DNA of 64,000 nucleotides, from contig NZ_CP109190.1 in NCBI RefSeq assembly GCF_041438805.1, forward strand, positions 1,860,001 through 1,924,000, written 5' to 3'. The position numbers and the translations under genes are program-made. Under the pieces are notes generated by a model that saw nothing but the letters and a program-made list of their open reading frames with translations, was not told where the DNA came from and made no database searches. This stretch comes from Streptomyces sp. NBC_01707 (GTDB lineage: Bacteria; Actinomycetota; Actinomycetes; Streptomycetales; Streptomycetaceae). Shown piece by piece: positions 1 to 9,104 of this stretch; within the stretch, counting starts at the first letter, position 1, and each line of letters begins with the position of its first letter.

Positions 1-708
1 GGTGCCGGAGGTGGTGAAGGGCCGGTCGAAGTGGGTGATCGTGTACACGGTGTACGGCTTGGTGTCCTGGCAGAAGCCGCTGCCGGTGATCGCGGTCCGG
101 ACGGTCCGGTTGTCGAGGATCTCCACCTTCGAGGACAGCGTCCGGTGCAGCGACTGGCCCGCGTTGAGCAGGACGTTGGCCTTGTCGGTGGCGGGGAAGG
201 TGTAGCGCTGGACGCCGGTGCGCCTGGTCGCGGTGAGTTCGGCGTCGATCCCGGTCCGCAGCCCGACCTTGTAGTAGCCGGGGCTCGCCTTCTCGTCGTC
301 GTGGCTGAACTCCGCCGCGTACTTGGCGTAGTCGGTCTGTGTGATGTCACCGGTGGTGGGCAGCGTCGGCAGGTCGCCGCCGAGTCCGCAGCCGACACCG
401 GAGAGATGTACGGCGGAGAAGCCGCGTATGTGGTTCTCGGCGTAGTCGTAGCCGGTGTTGTGGCCGGTGTCCGGGGAGAGCTGCACCATGCCGAACGGCA
501 CGGACGCGCCCGGGTAGGTGTTGCCCTCGTTCTGGGTGCCGATGAACGGGTTGACCAGATCGGTCAGTTGCCCTTCGGCGCGGGGCGCGGCCTGGGCCGT
601 GGCCCCGGTGGTGAGGACACCGCCGAGGAGCGCGACGACGGCGAGTGCCGCCGCCGGGCCGCGGAGTCTCGGCCGTGGGGTCCGGTGCATCCGTGGGATC
701 CGGTGCAT
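1..708 (-). CDS. GH92 family alpha-1,2-mannosidase, secreted (partial, 3' end beyond window)
   Basis: This is the N-terminal 236 codons of a leftward gene that runs off the window. It starts at ATG 708 with AAGGAGG about 7 nt upstream. A short basic N-terminus (MHRIPRMHRTPRPRLRG) is followed by a hydrophobic stretch ending near TGATAQAAP, a typical Sec signal peptide. The mature part opens with DLVNPFIGT, NTYPGASVPFGMVQLSPDT and GYDYAENHIRGFS, which is characteristic of GH92 exo-acting, calcium-dependent alpha-mannosidases. The family removes mannose from fungal or yeast mannans and N-glycans. The catalytic C-terminal domain lies outside the window. A LacI-like operator sits just upstream of the ribosome site. 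Family assignment is firm; the exact linkage cleaved cannot be told. Confidence 0.88.
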   Translation of the reverse strand, partial: MHRIPRMHRTPRPRLRGPAAALAVVALLGGVLTTGATAQAAPRAEGQLTDLVNPFIGTQNEGNTYPGASVPFGMVQLSPDTGHNTGYDYAENHIRGFSAVHLSGVGCGLGGDLPTLPTTGDITQTDYAKYAAEFSHDDEKASPGYYKVGLRTGIDAELTATRRTGVQRYTFPATDKANVLLNAGQSLHRTLSSKVEILDNRTVRTAITGSGFCQDTKPYTVYTITHFDRPFTTSGT

Positions 709-724
709 GGGGGTACTCCTCCTT

Positions 725-738
725 GGACAACGTTGTCA
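725..738. promoter_or_regulatory. LacI-type operator upstream of the GH92 gene
   Basis: GGACAACGTTGTCA is a palindrome (GACAAC/GTTGTC) centred on the CG typical of LacI-family sites. It lies just upstream of the GH92 ribosome site. Near copies sit at 3489-3502 and 30162-30175, each before another secreted carbohydrate-related gene. Confidence 0.65.
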
Positions 739-793
739 GAGCGCGATCATTCTTGGTTTCCCGGTTATCCGCGTCAAGGGTTCGGACGCGAAC

Positions 794-828
794 GCTCCGG
801 TCCGCCCCGGGCAGGGGCGGACCGGAGC
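794..828 (-). terminator. Intrinsic terminator after the GH2 gene
   Basis: This is a perfect 15-bp inverted repeat (GCTCCGGTCCGCCCC and its complement) with a 5-nt loop. It lies 12 nt downstream of the GH2 stop codon and before the next gene's promoter. It has no long U-tract, as is common in Streptomyces. Confidence 0.75.
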
Positions 829-839
829 ACTGCCACGGG

Positions 840-3443
840 TCAGGCGGTGGGGCATCCCGCCACGACCGGGTCGGACGCGTCGCGGACGAGCGCGTCCTGC
901 GCCGCCTTGATCCGCTTCACGTCGGGTTTGACGATCCGTCGGTCATAGGTGAGCAGGCCGTTCAACTCGCCCTCCACGTCGGAGATCTGCGTGTAGACAG
1001 CTCCGTTGCTTCCCTTGCAGGCGAGCGCCCGCACCTCGTCGAGCTTGGCGATGTAGTCATCGGTGTAGGTCGACTGGTCGACCGCGATGTACGACTGCTG
1101 CACGGCCCAGGCGTGGCCCGGCACCGCCAGGCCGAGTCCGCCGTACTCGCCGCTGACCAGGGCGCGTCGCCCGTCCGGCGCCGGCAGGGCCGGGCTCGGA
1201 TAGCCGTGCTCGTCGATGATGTCCCCGGTGCCTCCGTCGACGCCGAGGTTGATGCCCGACATGCTGTTGACGAGCCGGGTCGGGTCCCAGGACTTCGCCT
1301 GGTCGGCGATGCGGGCCTCGTCGTACTGGCCCCAGCCCTCGTTGAACGTGACCCACATGACGACCGACGGGTGGTTGTAGTGCTCGTCGATCATCTCCTT
1401 CATCTCGTGCTCGTACTCCGTGCGGGCGGCGGCGGACGGGTTGACGGTGTTCATCGCGGGCATGTCCTGCCAGACCAGCAGGCCCAGCTTGTCCGCCCAG
1501 TAGAACCAGCGGTCGGGCTCCACCTTGATGTGCTTGCGCACGGAGTTGAACCCCATGGCCTTGTGCATCTTCAGGTCGGACGCGAGTGCCTCGTCGGTAG
1601 GGGCGGTGTGCAGCCCGTCGGGCCAGAAGCCCTGGTCGAGAGTAGCCATCATGAAGACCGGCTTGCCGTTGAGCACGGTGCGCGGGGTGCCGTTCACCTT
1701 CTCCACGGCGATCGACCGCATCCCGAAGTAACTGCCGACGCGGTCGGAGCCGACGGAGACCTCCAACCGGTAGAGATGCGGGTCGTTCGCGGACCACAGG
1801 TGCGGGTGCGGAACTCGCAGGTCCAGCGTCGAACCGGTGCGGCCGGTCACCGTGCCGACCTTGCGCTTCCCGTCGTACGCGGTCGCCGTGACCGGCACCC
1901 CGCCACGTACCCCCTGCACCTCGACGGCGACCTTCTCGCCCTGGACGTCGGGGGTGAGCTTCAGTGAGTCGACGTGGTCGGTGGCGACCGGCTCCATCCA
2001 CACGGTCTGCCAGATGCCGGACGACGGGGTGTACCAGATACCGCTCGGGTCGAGGCGCTGCTTGCCCATCGGCGGGTTCTCGCCGTCGGCGGCGTCGGTC
2101 GGGTCGTAGACGCCGACGATCAGCTCCTGGGTCCGCCCCGGCTTCAGGGCATCGGTGATGTCGGCGCTGAACTTGTCGTAGCCGCCCTTGTGTTCGGCGA
2201 CCTTGTGCCCGTTGACATACACCTCGGACTGCCAGTCGACGGCACCGAAGTTCAGCTGCAGCCGCTTGCCCTGACCGACCTTCCACCCCTGAGGAACGGT
2301 GAAGGTACGGCGGTACCACATCCGGTCCTCGTGCCGTTCGAGGCCGGAGAGCTGCGACTCCACCGGATACGGGACGAGGATCTTCTCGCCGAGCTTCCGG
2401 CCGACCGGGGGCTGCTCCCCCGCCTTCGCCGCGGCGAACTCCCAGGAACCGTTGAGGTTCTGCCAGTTGTCGCGGGTGAGCTGCGGACGCGGGTACTCGG
2501 GCAGCGCGTTGTGCGGGCCGACCTCGTCGGCCCACTTCGTACGGAGCTCGTACGTGGAGTGGTTGGGCCCGCTGGACCAGAAGGCTCCGACGGCCTTGCC
2601 GTCCTGTCCGGTCAGCCCGCCCTGGCCGTCGTAGCGGATGTCGGCGAGTCCGTTGGCGTCGCCGGCCTTGTTGCCGACGACCGGTTCCTTGAGCGCGACG
2701 GTGAGGCTGCGCGGGTCGGCGGGATCGGCCTTGATGGCCCCGAGCGGCCACGTCGCGCCGCCGATGACGGCGTCGAGATGGTTGGCGAGTCCGTCGGGCA
2801 GGGCCGCGAGCTTCTGCGCGAAGTCGAGCTTGAGAGTGCGGCCGTCGGCGAGGACGGTGGCACCGATGGCGCCGTCGTAGGCGAAGTCGTCCGGCAGCCG
2901 GAAGGCGGACTGCGGCACGGGCTCCTTGGTGCCACCGGGCTCGGTCCACTTGAGGTGCAGGTTGGACCCGCCGAAGTGTTCGAAGTACTCGACCTTGAGG
3001 TCGTAGGCCTTGCCCGCGGTCAACTCGACCGGCTGCGAGGTCTGTTCCTTCTCCCAGTCGTCGACCCAGTGGTCGATGACGGGCTTCCCGTCGATCCAGA
3101 GACGGAACCCGTTGTCCCCGATCATCGAGAAGACATGGGAACCGGACTTCTCCGGCACGATCTTCCCGGTCCACCGGATGCTGGCGTCGTCGGCCTGCCC
3201 GGTGGCCGAGCTCAGCCGCGATTCGAGGCTGGGGAAGTCGATGTCCGGATCGAATCCGGTGGCCTTCAACTGCCCGAAGTCGAAAGCCCCTGGGGCGGAC
3301 TGGGTGTAGTACTCGCCCTTCAGGCCATGCACGTCGGCGGGACTGCCGGGGTCCGAGGCCGCGGACGCGGCAGGCCCGGCGGTCATACCGGCAGCAGCGA
3401 GAGCGGCGGCGAGAAGCAGGACGACTTTCTTTCTGATGCGCAC
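840..3443 (-). CDS. Secreted PA14-GH2 glycoside hydrolase
   Basis: 867 aa. I chose the GTG at 3443 (VRIRKKVVLLLAAALAAAG) because AAGGAGG lies 5 nt upstream and it opens directly into a signal peptide; the longer open frame upstream is not needed. A PA14 carbohydrate-binding domain (about residues 38-175, GEYYTQ...IRWTGKI...HLKWTEPG) is followed by a linker of about 120 aa. The GH2 sugar-binding, Ig-like and TIM-barrel domains follow. E702 in TFNEGWGQ fits the acid/base residue and E766 in SGEYGG the nucleophile. GH2 enzymes are retaining beta-galactosidases, beta-mannosidases or beta-glucuronidases; the substrate is not certain. The neighbouring alpha-mannosidase and shared operator suggest glycan breakdown outside the cell. 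Confidence 0.92.
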   Translation of the reverse strand: MRIRKKVVLLLAAALAAAGMTAGPAASAASDPGSPADVHGLKGEYYTQSAPGAFDFGQLKATGFDPDIDFPSLESRLSSATGQADDASIRWTGKIVPEKSGSHVFSMIGDNGFRLWIDGKPVIDHWVDDWEKEQTSQPVELTAGKAYDLKVEYFEHFGGSNLHLKWTEPGGTKEPVPQSAFRLPDDFAYDGAIGATVLADGRTLKLDFAQKLAALPDGLANHLDAVIGGATWPLGAIKADPADPRSLTVALKEPVVGNKAGDANGLADIRYDGQGGLTGQDGKAVGAFWSSGPNHSTYELRTKWADEVGPHNALPEYPRPQLTRDNWQNLNGSWEFAAAKAGEQPPVGRKLGEKILVPYPVESQLSGLERHEDRMWYRRTFTVPQGWKVGQGKRLQLNFGAVDWQSEVYVNGHKVAEHKGGYDKFSADITDALKPGRTQELIVGVYDPTDAADGENPPMGKQRLDPSGIWYTPSSGIWQTVWMEPVATDHVDSLKLTPDVQGEKVAVEVQGVRGGVPVTATAYDGKRKVGTVTGRTGSTLDLRVPHPHLWSANDPHLYRLEVSVGSDRVGSYFGMRSIAVEKVNGTPRTVLNGKPVFMMATLDQGFWPDGLHTAPTDEALASDLKMHKAMGFNSVRKHIKVEPDRWFYWADKLGLLVWQDMPAMNTVNPSAAARTEYEHEMKEMIDEHYNHPSVVMWVTFNEGWGQYDEARIADQAKSWDPTRLVNSMSGINLGVDGGTGDIIDEHGYPSPALPAPDGRRALVSGEYGGLGLAVPGHAWAVQQSYIAVDQSTYTDDYIAKLDEVRALACKGSNGAVYTQISDVEGELNGLLTYDRRIVKPDVKRIKAAQDALVRDASDPVVAGCPTA

Positions 3444-3488
3444 GGATCCTCCTTGGTGAGGAAGGGTGGCGGCTCGTTGCAACAGGAT

Positions 3489-3502
3489 GTACAACGTTGG
3501 AA
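3489..3502. promoter_or_regulatory. LacI-type operator (degenerate) upstream of the GH2 gene
   Basis: GTACAACGTTGGAA keeps the ACAACGTTG core of the operator at 725-738; 10 of 14 positions match the ideal TGACAACGTTGTCA. It lies about 46 nt upstream of the GH2 GTG start, near the expected promoter. Confidence 0.5.
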
Positions 3503-3710
3503 GGAATGACAGTTGGCATGACAGCACGACTCCTGTTCCACTGTCCAGGTGCATGACAGCCCGAAGGAGAGGGCCGGAGAGAAGCCTCGGCACACCAGCG
3601 ACGGACCGGCCGGCAGGACGGCCGCTCCGCTTCTTGGCCTGCGCTTTCCCGGCCGCCGGCGCCTCGCCGTCCCGGGCTGACGCGGACGCCGCACGCGGTC
3701 CGGTCCCGCT

Positions 3711-3736
3711 CGCCGGCGTCGCGGACGACGCCGGCG
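3711..3736 (-). terminator. Probable terminator after the epimerase gene
   Basis: Perfect 10-bp stem (CGCCGGCGTC/GACGCCGGCG) with a 6-nt loop, about 70 nt beyond the stop codon at 3806. Confidence 0.5.
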
Positions 3737-3805
3737 GGCGGAAGTGACCTCGCCTCAGGGGAAGATCAGGCCTGATCGGGCCCGTGGTCGGGAAGAGGCC
3801 TTGGC

Positions 3806-4750
3806 TCAGGTCTTGTTGCCTGCGCGCAGCCACCCGATGTAGTCGCCGACGGCTCGCTCCGTGTCGTACTCGGCCCGGTAGCCGGTGTCCTCCTGGAGAC
3901 GGCTGATGTCGAGGACCAGGTGCGGGGCATCACCCCCGGTGGGAAGGTCGACCTGGGCGTCGGGCACCACCTTCCTGATCGTCTCGATGACCTGGGCGTT
4001 GGTCGTGGCTCGGCCGGATCCGACGTTGTACGTGCGGTGGTTCAGCTTGCCCGCGAGCTGGAGGAGGGCGATCGCCCGTCCGGTGTCCTTCACATAGTTG
4101 AGGTCGAGCCCGTCCTCGGCGAAGGCCGGCCCCACGAGGTGGGAGAGGTCCGGGGCGATGCCGCGGGCGGCGGCGTGGACGAGGGCGGGCGCGGCGAAGA
4201 ACGGATCGGGGTGACCGAGCGGGCCCCAGGTACCGGAGACGCGATAGTTGACGATGTCGACACCCGTGGTGTCGGCGAGGAATCCGCCCAGCAGTTCGCC
4301 GACCTTCTTGAAGGTGGGTATCGAGACACGTGCGGTCATCGACAGCGGAACGTCCTCGCGTAGCGGTCCGTCGTTCCTGGCGCCGAAGTAGACCCCGATC
4401 GTGCTGGCGACGCCCAGACGCCGCACGCCCCACTCCTGCGCCGCCTGCGCGATGTTCAACAGCCCGTCAAGCGCCCGCCGTGTCGCCTCGACCGGTGCGT
4501 CGGGGACAGGAGGCCAGGGATAGGAGCCCGCCAGGTGCACGATGCCCGTGATGTCGTGGCGGTGGCCGATCGCGAGCAGGGCATCGCGGTCGGCCACGTC
4601 CGCCTGTTCCACCTCCACCCGCGCTCCGGCGAGTACGGCCGGGAGTTCACGGGCACGGCGCTGGACCACCACACAGTCCTCGCCCAGGTCGAGCAGTGCT
4701 CGCACGGTGTGGGATCCGATGAAGCCGAAACCTCCGGTGACGAGGATCAA
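3806..4750 (-). CDS. NAD(P)-dependent epimerase/dehydratase (extended SDR)
   Basis: 314 aa from a proposed TTG start at 4750, preceded by GGAAGG about 6 nt upstream. The protein then begins ILVTGGFGFIGSHTVRALL, an N-terminal Rossmann GxxGxxG nucleotide-binding motif exactly where the family places it. An in-frame ATG at 4822 would add 24 residues unlike the family. Other family features are AGSYPWP, VASTIGVY and NVGSGRATT. Such proteins epimerise, dehydrate or reduce NDP-sugars or related carbonyl compounds; the substrate is unknown. It stands alone on this strand, followed by a hairpin. Confidence 0.85.
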   Translation of the reverse strand: MILVTGGFGFIGSHTVRALLDLGEDCVVVQRRARELPAVLAGARVEVEQADVADRDALLAIGHRHDITGIVHLAGSYPWPPVPDAPVEATRRALDGLLNIAQAAQEWGVRRLGVASTIGVYFGARNDGPLREDVPLSMTARVSIPTFKKVGELLGGFLADTTGVDIVNYRVSGTWGPLGHPDPFFAAPALVHAAARGIAPDLSHLVGPAFAEDGLDLNYVKDTGRAIALLQLAGKLNHRTYNVGSGRATTNAQVIETIRKVVPDAQVDLPTGGDAPHLVLDISRLQEDTGYRAEYDTERAVGDYIGWLRAGNKT

Positions 4751-4964
4751 CGTGTGTCCTTCCGGTAGCAATCCTGATCGTCGGCAGGGCCGACGATTCC
4801 GGCGAATGCACGCCGGCGACATCTGTCGGGAATCGAGCGGGCGCGGATGGCCGAGCCGGGCGACGCCGCACCCGAACCGCTCGGCGTCGCCTCATGGTTG
4901 GTCGCTGCCGGGCGCCAGGGGGGACCAGGCCCGCCGGCGCCCGTGAGGCTCGGAATCAGGTTGC

Positions 4965-5906
4965 TCACCTGCTCTGCAGCTTCCCCAACGGGTTGGGTTC
5001 TTCTTCCAGTGCGGCGGCCGCCGCCCGCCAGCCGGTGTCCTCGGGATAGAGGGCGCTGCGCAGGAAGACCGTGGTGAGCTGCTGGATCAGGGCGACGCGT
5101 GCGGGGCTCTCGTCCGTCGTCTCGGCGACCTCGTACCCGGCGATCCCTCCGAGCGAGTGCTCGGCCTCGAACAGCGTGAGCAGGCTCTTGTCTCCCGGGC
5201 TGCAGGTGAAGGGGTCGGTGAACCAGTCCGGTCCGCGAGTGGACAGGGGGGACTGGTCGTTGTCCCCGGCGACGATGAGAGCCGACGTGGTCATCCTGTC
5301 GAAGGACGGCCTCATGAAAGGGAAGTTCTCGGCGGCGAACGGGGTCAGGTCGTCGCCCAGGCCGGTCAGGGCGAGCAGCACACCGGCCTTGATCCGGGCA
5401 TCGGACATGTCCTCCCCGGGAACACCATCGGAGTCCAGGACGCGCGCACCCAGCAGCGTGCTCGCCGTCTGGGCTCCCCACGAGTGGCCGGCCACGGCGA
5501 TGCGGTCGTGGTCGAGGCGCCCGGCGAGGCCCGGCACGGATGCTTCCAGGGTGTCGAGTCCGTCCAGTGCACGCGTGAGGTCCTCGATGCGGAAACGCCA
5601 GATCCGCGGCGTACGGGGGTCCTCGGCAGCGAGACCGAGCGTCCTGGAGTCGAGGTGGGTGGGCTGCAGGACCACAAAGCCGTGAGCGGCCCAGAAGTCG
5701 GCCAGCGGGGCGTAGCCGTTCATCGACCAGCCGAAGCCGTGCGAGAAGACGACGACGGGCAGATCTCCGCCGGTCGCCGGGGCGGACACACGGATCTGGA
5801 GGTCCTCACCGCGGCCAGGGGCGGACAGGACGACCGGCTTCGCGGACAGCACCGTGGTGGGCGCACCCGCCGTCTTCGGCGCGTTGGCGGTCTTGGAGTC
5901 GGGCAT
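4965..5906 (-). CDS. Alpha/beta hydrolase (chlorophyllase/PAF-acetylhydrolase-like)
   Basis: 313 aa from ATG 5906 (MPDSKTANAPKTAG), with GGAAGG upstream. The long upstream extension of the open frame is rejected because it overlaps the divergent operator region. The fold shows an oxyanion motif (VVFSHGFGWSMNGY), a nucleophile elbow GHSWGAQTA (Ser), an Asp candidate in VAGDNDQSP and a His in EAEHSLGG. There is no signal peptide, so it should be cytoplasmic. The gene diverges from a TetR gene, with two operator-like palindromes between them. This is the usual layout for a regulator and its target enzyme, possibly in detoxification of an ester or amide. Confidence 0.85.
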   Translation of the reverse strand: MPDSKTANAPKTAGAPTTVLSAKPVVLSAPGRGEDLQIRVSAPATGGDLPVVVFSHGFGWSMNGYAPLADFWAAHGFVVLQPTHLDSRTLGLAAEDPRTPRIWRFRIEDLTRALDGLDTLEASVPGLAGRLDHDRIAVAGHSWGAQTASTLLGARVLDSDGVPGEDMSDARIKAGVLLALTGLGDDLTPFAAENFPFMRPSFDRMTTSALIVAGDNDQSPLSTRGPDWFTDPFTCSPGDKSLLTLFEAEHSLGGIAGYEVAETTDESPARVALIQQLTTVFLRSALYPEDTGWRAAAAALEEEPNPLGKLQSR

Positions 5907-6123
5907 GGATGTGCCTTCCGTTCGGTTCGGTGCCTTCGCACTCTTGGGTTCGGTGGGGCCGGCGGTCGGTCGTGCCGCAGGACGGGCGGAGTGGGACCGA
6001 GGAGCGTTTCTCACGCGGAGCCACGTCAACTCGGGTGCCGACCCTCGCGCGCTCTTCCCGTCCGGGGGAGCGCGATCGCGAGCGGCCTGGTGGACCGCTC
6101 CCGGGTCTGCCATCATGAGGGAA

Positions 6124-6165
6124 ACGGAACGTCGCTCCGCTAACAATACGGAGCGCTGTTCCGCT
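6124..6165. promoter_or_regulatory. Tandem TetR-type operators between hydrolase and TetR genes
   Basis: Two 18-bp sites, ACGGAACGTCGCTCCGCT (6124-6141) and ACGGAGCGCTGTTCCGCT (6148-6165), are imperfect palindromes built from GGAGCG/TTCCG half-sites. They lie 27 nt before the TetR start, in the divergent promoter region. The regulator probably binds here and represses both genes. Confidence 0.65.
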
Positions 6166-6192
6166 TTGCAAGACTACGGAAGGAGTGCCGCG

Positions 6193-6783
6193 GTGGACGA
6201 CAGCGGCCAGGGCCCGGGAAGCTCAGCCAGGTCCAAGCGCAAGGACGCCCGACGCAACCAGCAGACCCTGCTGGAGGCGGCCGCCGCGGTCTTCGTCGCC
6301 TCGGGTGTGGAAGCGCCGGTACGTGACATCGCAGCCGAGGCCGGCGTCGGGATGGGCACGATCTACCGCCACTTCCCCACCCGGGCGGATCTCGTCATCG
6401 CCGTCTACCGCCACCAGGTCGACGCCTGCGCCGAGGCCGGCCCGGCCCTGCTGGGGACGAGCTCGACACCTCACGCCGCCCTGGAACGGTGGGTCGACCT
6501 CTTCGTCGACTTCCTGGTCACCAAACACGGCCTGGCCGCCGCTATGCAGGGGGACGGCACCGGGTTCGAGACGCTGCACGCCTACTTCCTCGAGCGCCTC
6601 CTGCCGGTGTGCACCCAGCTCCTCGAAGCTGCCGCCGCCTCCGGCGAGATCCACTCCGACCTCGACGCCTATCAACTCATGCGCGGCATCGGAAACCTCT
6701 GCATCGGCGCCGAGAGCGACCCCCGCTACGACGTGCGCCGACTGGTCGCGCTGCTCGTCGCAGGACTGCGCCTGCCGAGCTGA
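6193..6783 (+). CDS. TetR family transcriptional regulator
   Basis: 196 aa from GTG 6193 (VDDSGQGPGSSARSKRKDAR), with GGAAGGAG upstream. The N-terminal helix-turn-helix is clear: QQTLLEAAAAVFVASG, then VRDIAAEAGVGMGTIYRHF, then PTRADLVIAVY. The C-terminal ligand domain resembles those of regulators for drug or small-molecule responses. It diverges from the alpha/beta hydrolase gene, and paired palindromes at 6124-6165 make autoregulation and control of the hydrolase likely. Confidence 0.93.
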   Translation: MDDSGQGPGSSARSKRKDARRNQQTLLEAAAAVFVASGVEAPVRDIAAEAGVGMGTIYRHFPTRADLVIAVYRHQVDACAEAGPALLGTSSTPHAALERWVDLFVDFLVTKHGLAAAMQGDGTGFETLHAYFLERLLPVCTQLLEAAAASGEIHSDLDAYQLMRGIGNLCIGAESDPRYDVRRLVALLVAGLRLPS

Positions 6784-6968
6784 CCGGGGCGCTCGCACAT
6801 GACGGAGCGCCCACGCGAACGGTCCTCTCCTGGAGCGTGATCGGGAACGGATCACCGAACAGCCGTTGATCCTGGTCGCTACCCGTTCCCGGGCGGACCG
6901 CCCCCGTCCGGCCCCCATCCTCACGCCGGAAGCCCGCCACGGGATGACCTTGAAGCTTGAACAGCCCG

Positions 6969-7685
6969 CTACGGAGCGGAAGGGCCCGGGCGGCGGTCGA
7001 AGACGCAGTCCCCGCAGAGGCCGGCGCCCGGGCACCGGTAGTAGAGGCAACAGCTGTTCCTGCGGAACGCCGGGGTGTGCGGGGTCCCGGTGGTCCGCAG
7101 GTCCGGGTGGTCGAAGAGTTCGGCAGCCAGGGCGCGGGCCCGGTGCGCCGCGTCGGGGCGACGGTGGGCGCGGGCCCAGGCGATCAGCTCGCGCAGCGCT
7201 CCGGCCAGGGCCGAGCCCGCATTGCCCCACAGCAGCCGGGGTGCGATGTGTCCGTCCCCTCGGATCGCCTCCCCGAGCGGTACGAGGTGGCCGTACTGGA
7301 CGCATTCGCGGATGCGGTCAGCGGTGCCCGGCAGGGTGTCCGCGGAGTCCAGCCACAGGTCGTCCGGCGCGGGATGCTGCGGATCCCAATGGAGTGCCGT
7401 CGGGGAGAGATCCGGGAAACGACCGGATAGGACGGCCGGCCCCAGGGCGGTCGACCAGAGGCGGGCGGCCAGACCCAGGTGCGCGACGGACGCGGCGACC
7501 CTGCGCTCGGGGGTACGGAGCCGGGCGGCAACGGTGTCGATGCGGGCCGTGAGCGGTGACGTCTCCCCCGCGTACAGGAGGGCGAGCGGACGGTGCGCGC
7601 CGCCGGGCACCGGATTTCCGCGCAGGGTGAAGAATCCGCCCACCGACTCCGCCCGCGCCTGTTCCATGCGCTGCTGCTCCTCCAC
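6969..7685 (-). CDS. FhuF-like (2Fe-2S)-binding protein
   Basis: 238 aa from GTG 7685. The C-terminus carries CCLYYRCPGAGLCGDC, the CCx10CxxC pattern of FhuF-type ferric siderophore reductases that bind one [2Fe-2S] cluster. The N-terminal two thirds are helical and poorly conserved. The family reduces Fe(III)-siderophores in the cytoplasm to release iron. No siderophore transporter lies beside it here, so the substrate is open. It reads convergently with the TetR gene. Confidence 0.85.
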   Translation of the reverse strand: MEEQQRMEQARAESVGGFFTLRGNPVPGGAHRPLALLYAGETSPLTARIDTVAARLRTPERRVAASVAHLGLAARLWSTALGPAVLSGRFPDLSPTALHWDPQHPAPDDLWLDSADTLPGTADRIRECVQYGHLVPLGEAIRGDGHIAPRLLWGNAGSALAGALRELIAWARAHRRPDAAHRARALAAELFDHPDLRTTGTPHTPAFRRNSCCLYYRCPGAGLCGDCVFDRRPGPSAP

Positions 7686-7895
7686 GGACTCCCCCGGTCA
7701 CTCGTAGTGACGATCCGGCCACCCCTCGGCGCCGCGTCTCAGCGTTCACCGTAGCCGTGAAGATGATCGTCCTGAGTCTCGGCAGCGGGAGGACTACCGT
7801 CGGGAGGAGGACACAAAAACCACTCCCCTACTACCAAAGCAGTACGTCGGAACGCCGTCTCAGGGACGACGACTCGACGGCTTTGAAGGGCCATC

Positions 7896-9104
7896 GTGGT
7901 GTACATGAGCTTCCTTGCGCTGTCCGTGCTGCTCTCACTGATCTCCGCGGTCGCCTACGCGGCCGGGGCGATCGTCCAGGAGCGCGTCGCCACGGCCGGA
8001 GACGGCCGTTCGTTCGCCCCTCTGCGCAACAGCGTCTGGTGGGTGGCGGTGGCATTAAACGGTGTCGGTGCGGTGCTGCACGTGATGGCACTGGCTTACG
8101 GCCCGCTCAGCCTGGTGCAACCGCTCGGCGCGCTGACGATCGTCTTCGCCCTGCCGATGGCGGCGCTCTTCGCGCGCCGCCGGGCCAGGGCGACCGCCTG
8201 GCGTGGCGCGATCATGGCGACCGTCGGTCTGGCGGGTCTGCTCGCCCTGACCGGCAACAAGGAGTCGCACACCCTGGGCGGCCCGCAGCAGCTGATGCTC
8301 GCGACCGTGACGTTCGGTGGTGTGGCGCTGCTCGTGCTGATCGCGAAGGGCATGCGCCCACCGGTGGTACGGAGTGTGGTCCTGGCCGCCGGCGCCGGTG
8401 TCGCCTTCGGTATCGCGTCCGTCTTCACGAAGACGGTGGCGATGCAGTGGGCGTCCGGTTCGGTCGGCGCGGGGCTGCCCACGCTTGTGGTCATAGCGGC
8501 TCTGGCGTCGGCCGGGCTGCTGCTGTCGCAGTCCGCGTACCGGGGCGCCGGCCTGACCGCACCCTTGGCGACGGTCACCGTGGTGAACCCGGTGATCGCC
8601 TCGGCGGTCGGCATCACGTTGTTCGGTGAGCAGTTCCGGCACGGCACGGCGGGCGCGTTCCTGGCACTTGCCTGCGGTGCGGTCGCCGCGGGCGGCCTGA
8701 TCATGCTGATGACGGAACGGCTGGGCGCGGAGCAGCGCGAAGGACACCAGGTGCTCCCGGCCGGTCCGGACGCCCCGCCGGCGGTTGCCGCGGTGGGCGC
8801 CGGGAGCGCTGCGGAGGCCGAGCTCACGGTGATCATTCCGCCGGAGCCCGGAAGGGCCACGGCCGCGACCGTCGGGGCAGCCCCGCCCGCCGCTGCCGAA
8901 GAAACGCTTCCGGCGCCGCTCCCGCTGGCCGTCACGGTGCCGTTGGAGCGACGGCGGGTGGGCCAGGTCGACTTCGGCTCCGCACGGCAGCCGCGCACCG
9001 GTTCGGAACGACAAGGTGCGTTTTCAGCGGAGGACCGTGCGGCCGGCGGTCCCATGGAGCTGCATCGGACCGTTCAGACGTTGACGCCGCCCGCCCGGAG
9101 GTAG
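7896..9104 (+). CDS. DMT (EamA-like) family permease with long cytoplasmic tail
   Basis: 402 aa from GTG 7896 with GAAGGG 5 nt upstream; an ATG at 7905 is the other possible start. About nine or ten membrane helices fill residues 4-275 ([45 protein letters not shown]). A hydrophilic Ala/Pro/Glu-rich tail of about 120 aa follows. The protein is paralogous to the permease at 57938-58900: both share SAVAYA near the N-terminus, the [13 protein letters not shown] motif, and AYxGxGLxAPLAxVTxxNP. Family members export small metabolites; the substrate is unknown. The 3' end overlaps the convergent Rpf gene by 31 bp. Confidence 0.85.
   Translation: MVYMSFLALSVLLSLISAVAYAAGAIVQERVATAGDGRSFAPLRNSVWWVAVALNGVGAVLHVMALAYGPLSLVQPLGALTIVFALPMAALFARRRARATAWRGAIMATVGLAGLLALTGNKESHTLGGPQQLMLATVTFGGVALLVLIAKGMRPPVVRSVVLAAGAGVAFGIASVFTKTVAMQWASGSVGAGLPTLVVIAALASAGLLLSQSAYRGAGLTAPLATVTVVNPVIASAVGITLFGEQFRHGTAGAFLALACGAVAAGGLIMLMTERLGAEQREGHQVLPAGPDAPPAVAAVGAGSAAEAELTVIIPPEPGRATAATVGAAPPAAAEETLPAPLPLAVTVPLERRRVGQVDFGSARQPRTGSERQGAFSAEDRAAGGPMELHRTVQTLTPPARR

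Larger units (their letters stand above)
3444..3805. other. Non-coding gap between the GH2 and epimerase genes
   Basis: About 360 bp. It holds the GH2 ribosome site and operator on the left and the terminator-like hairpin of the epimerase gene on the right (3711-3736). The perfect palindrome GATCAGGCCTGATC lies at 3764-3777. No open frame with recognisable protein character was seen. Confidence 0.6.
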
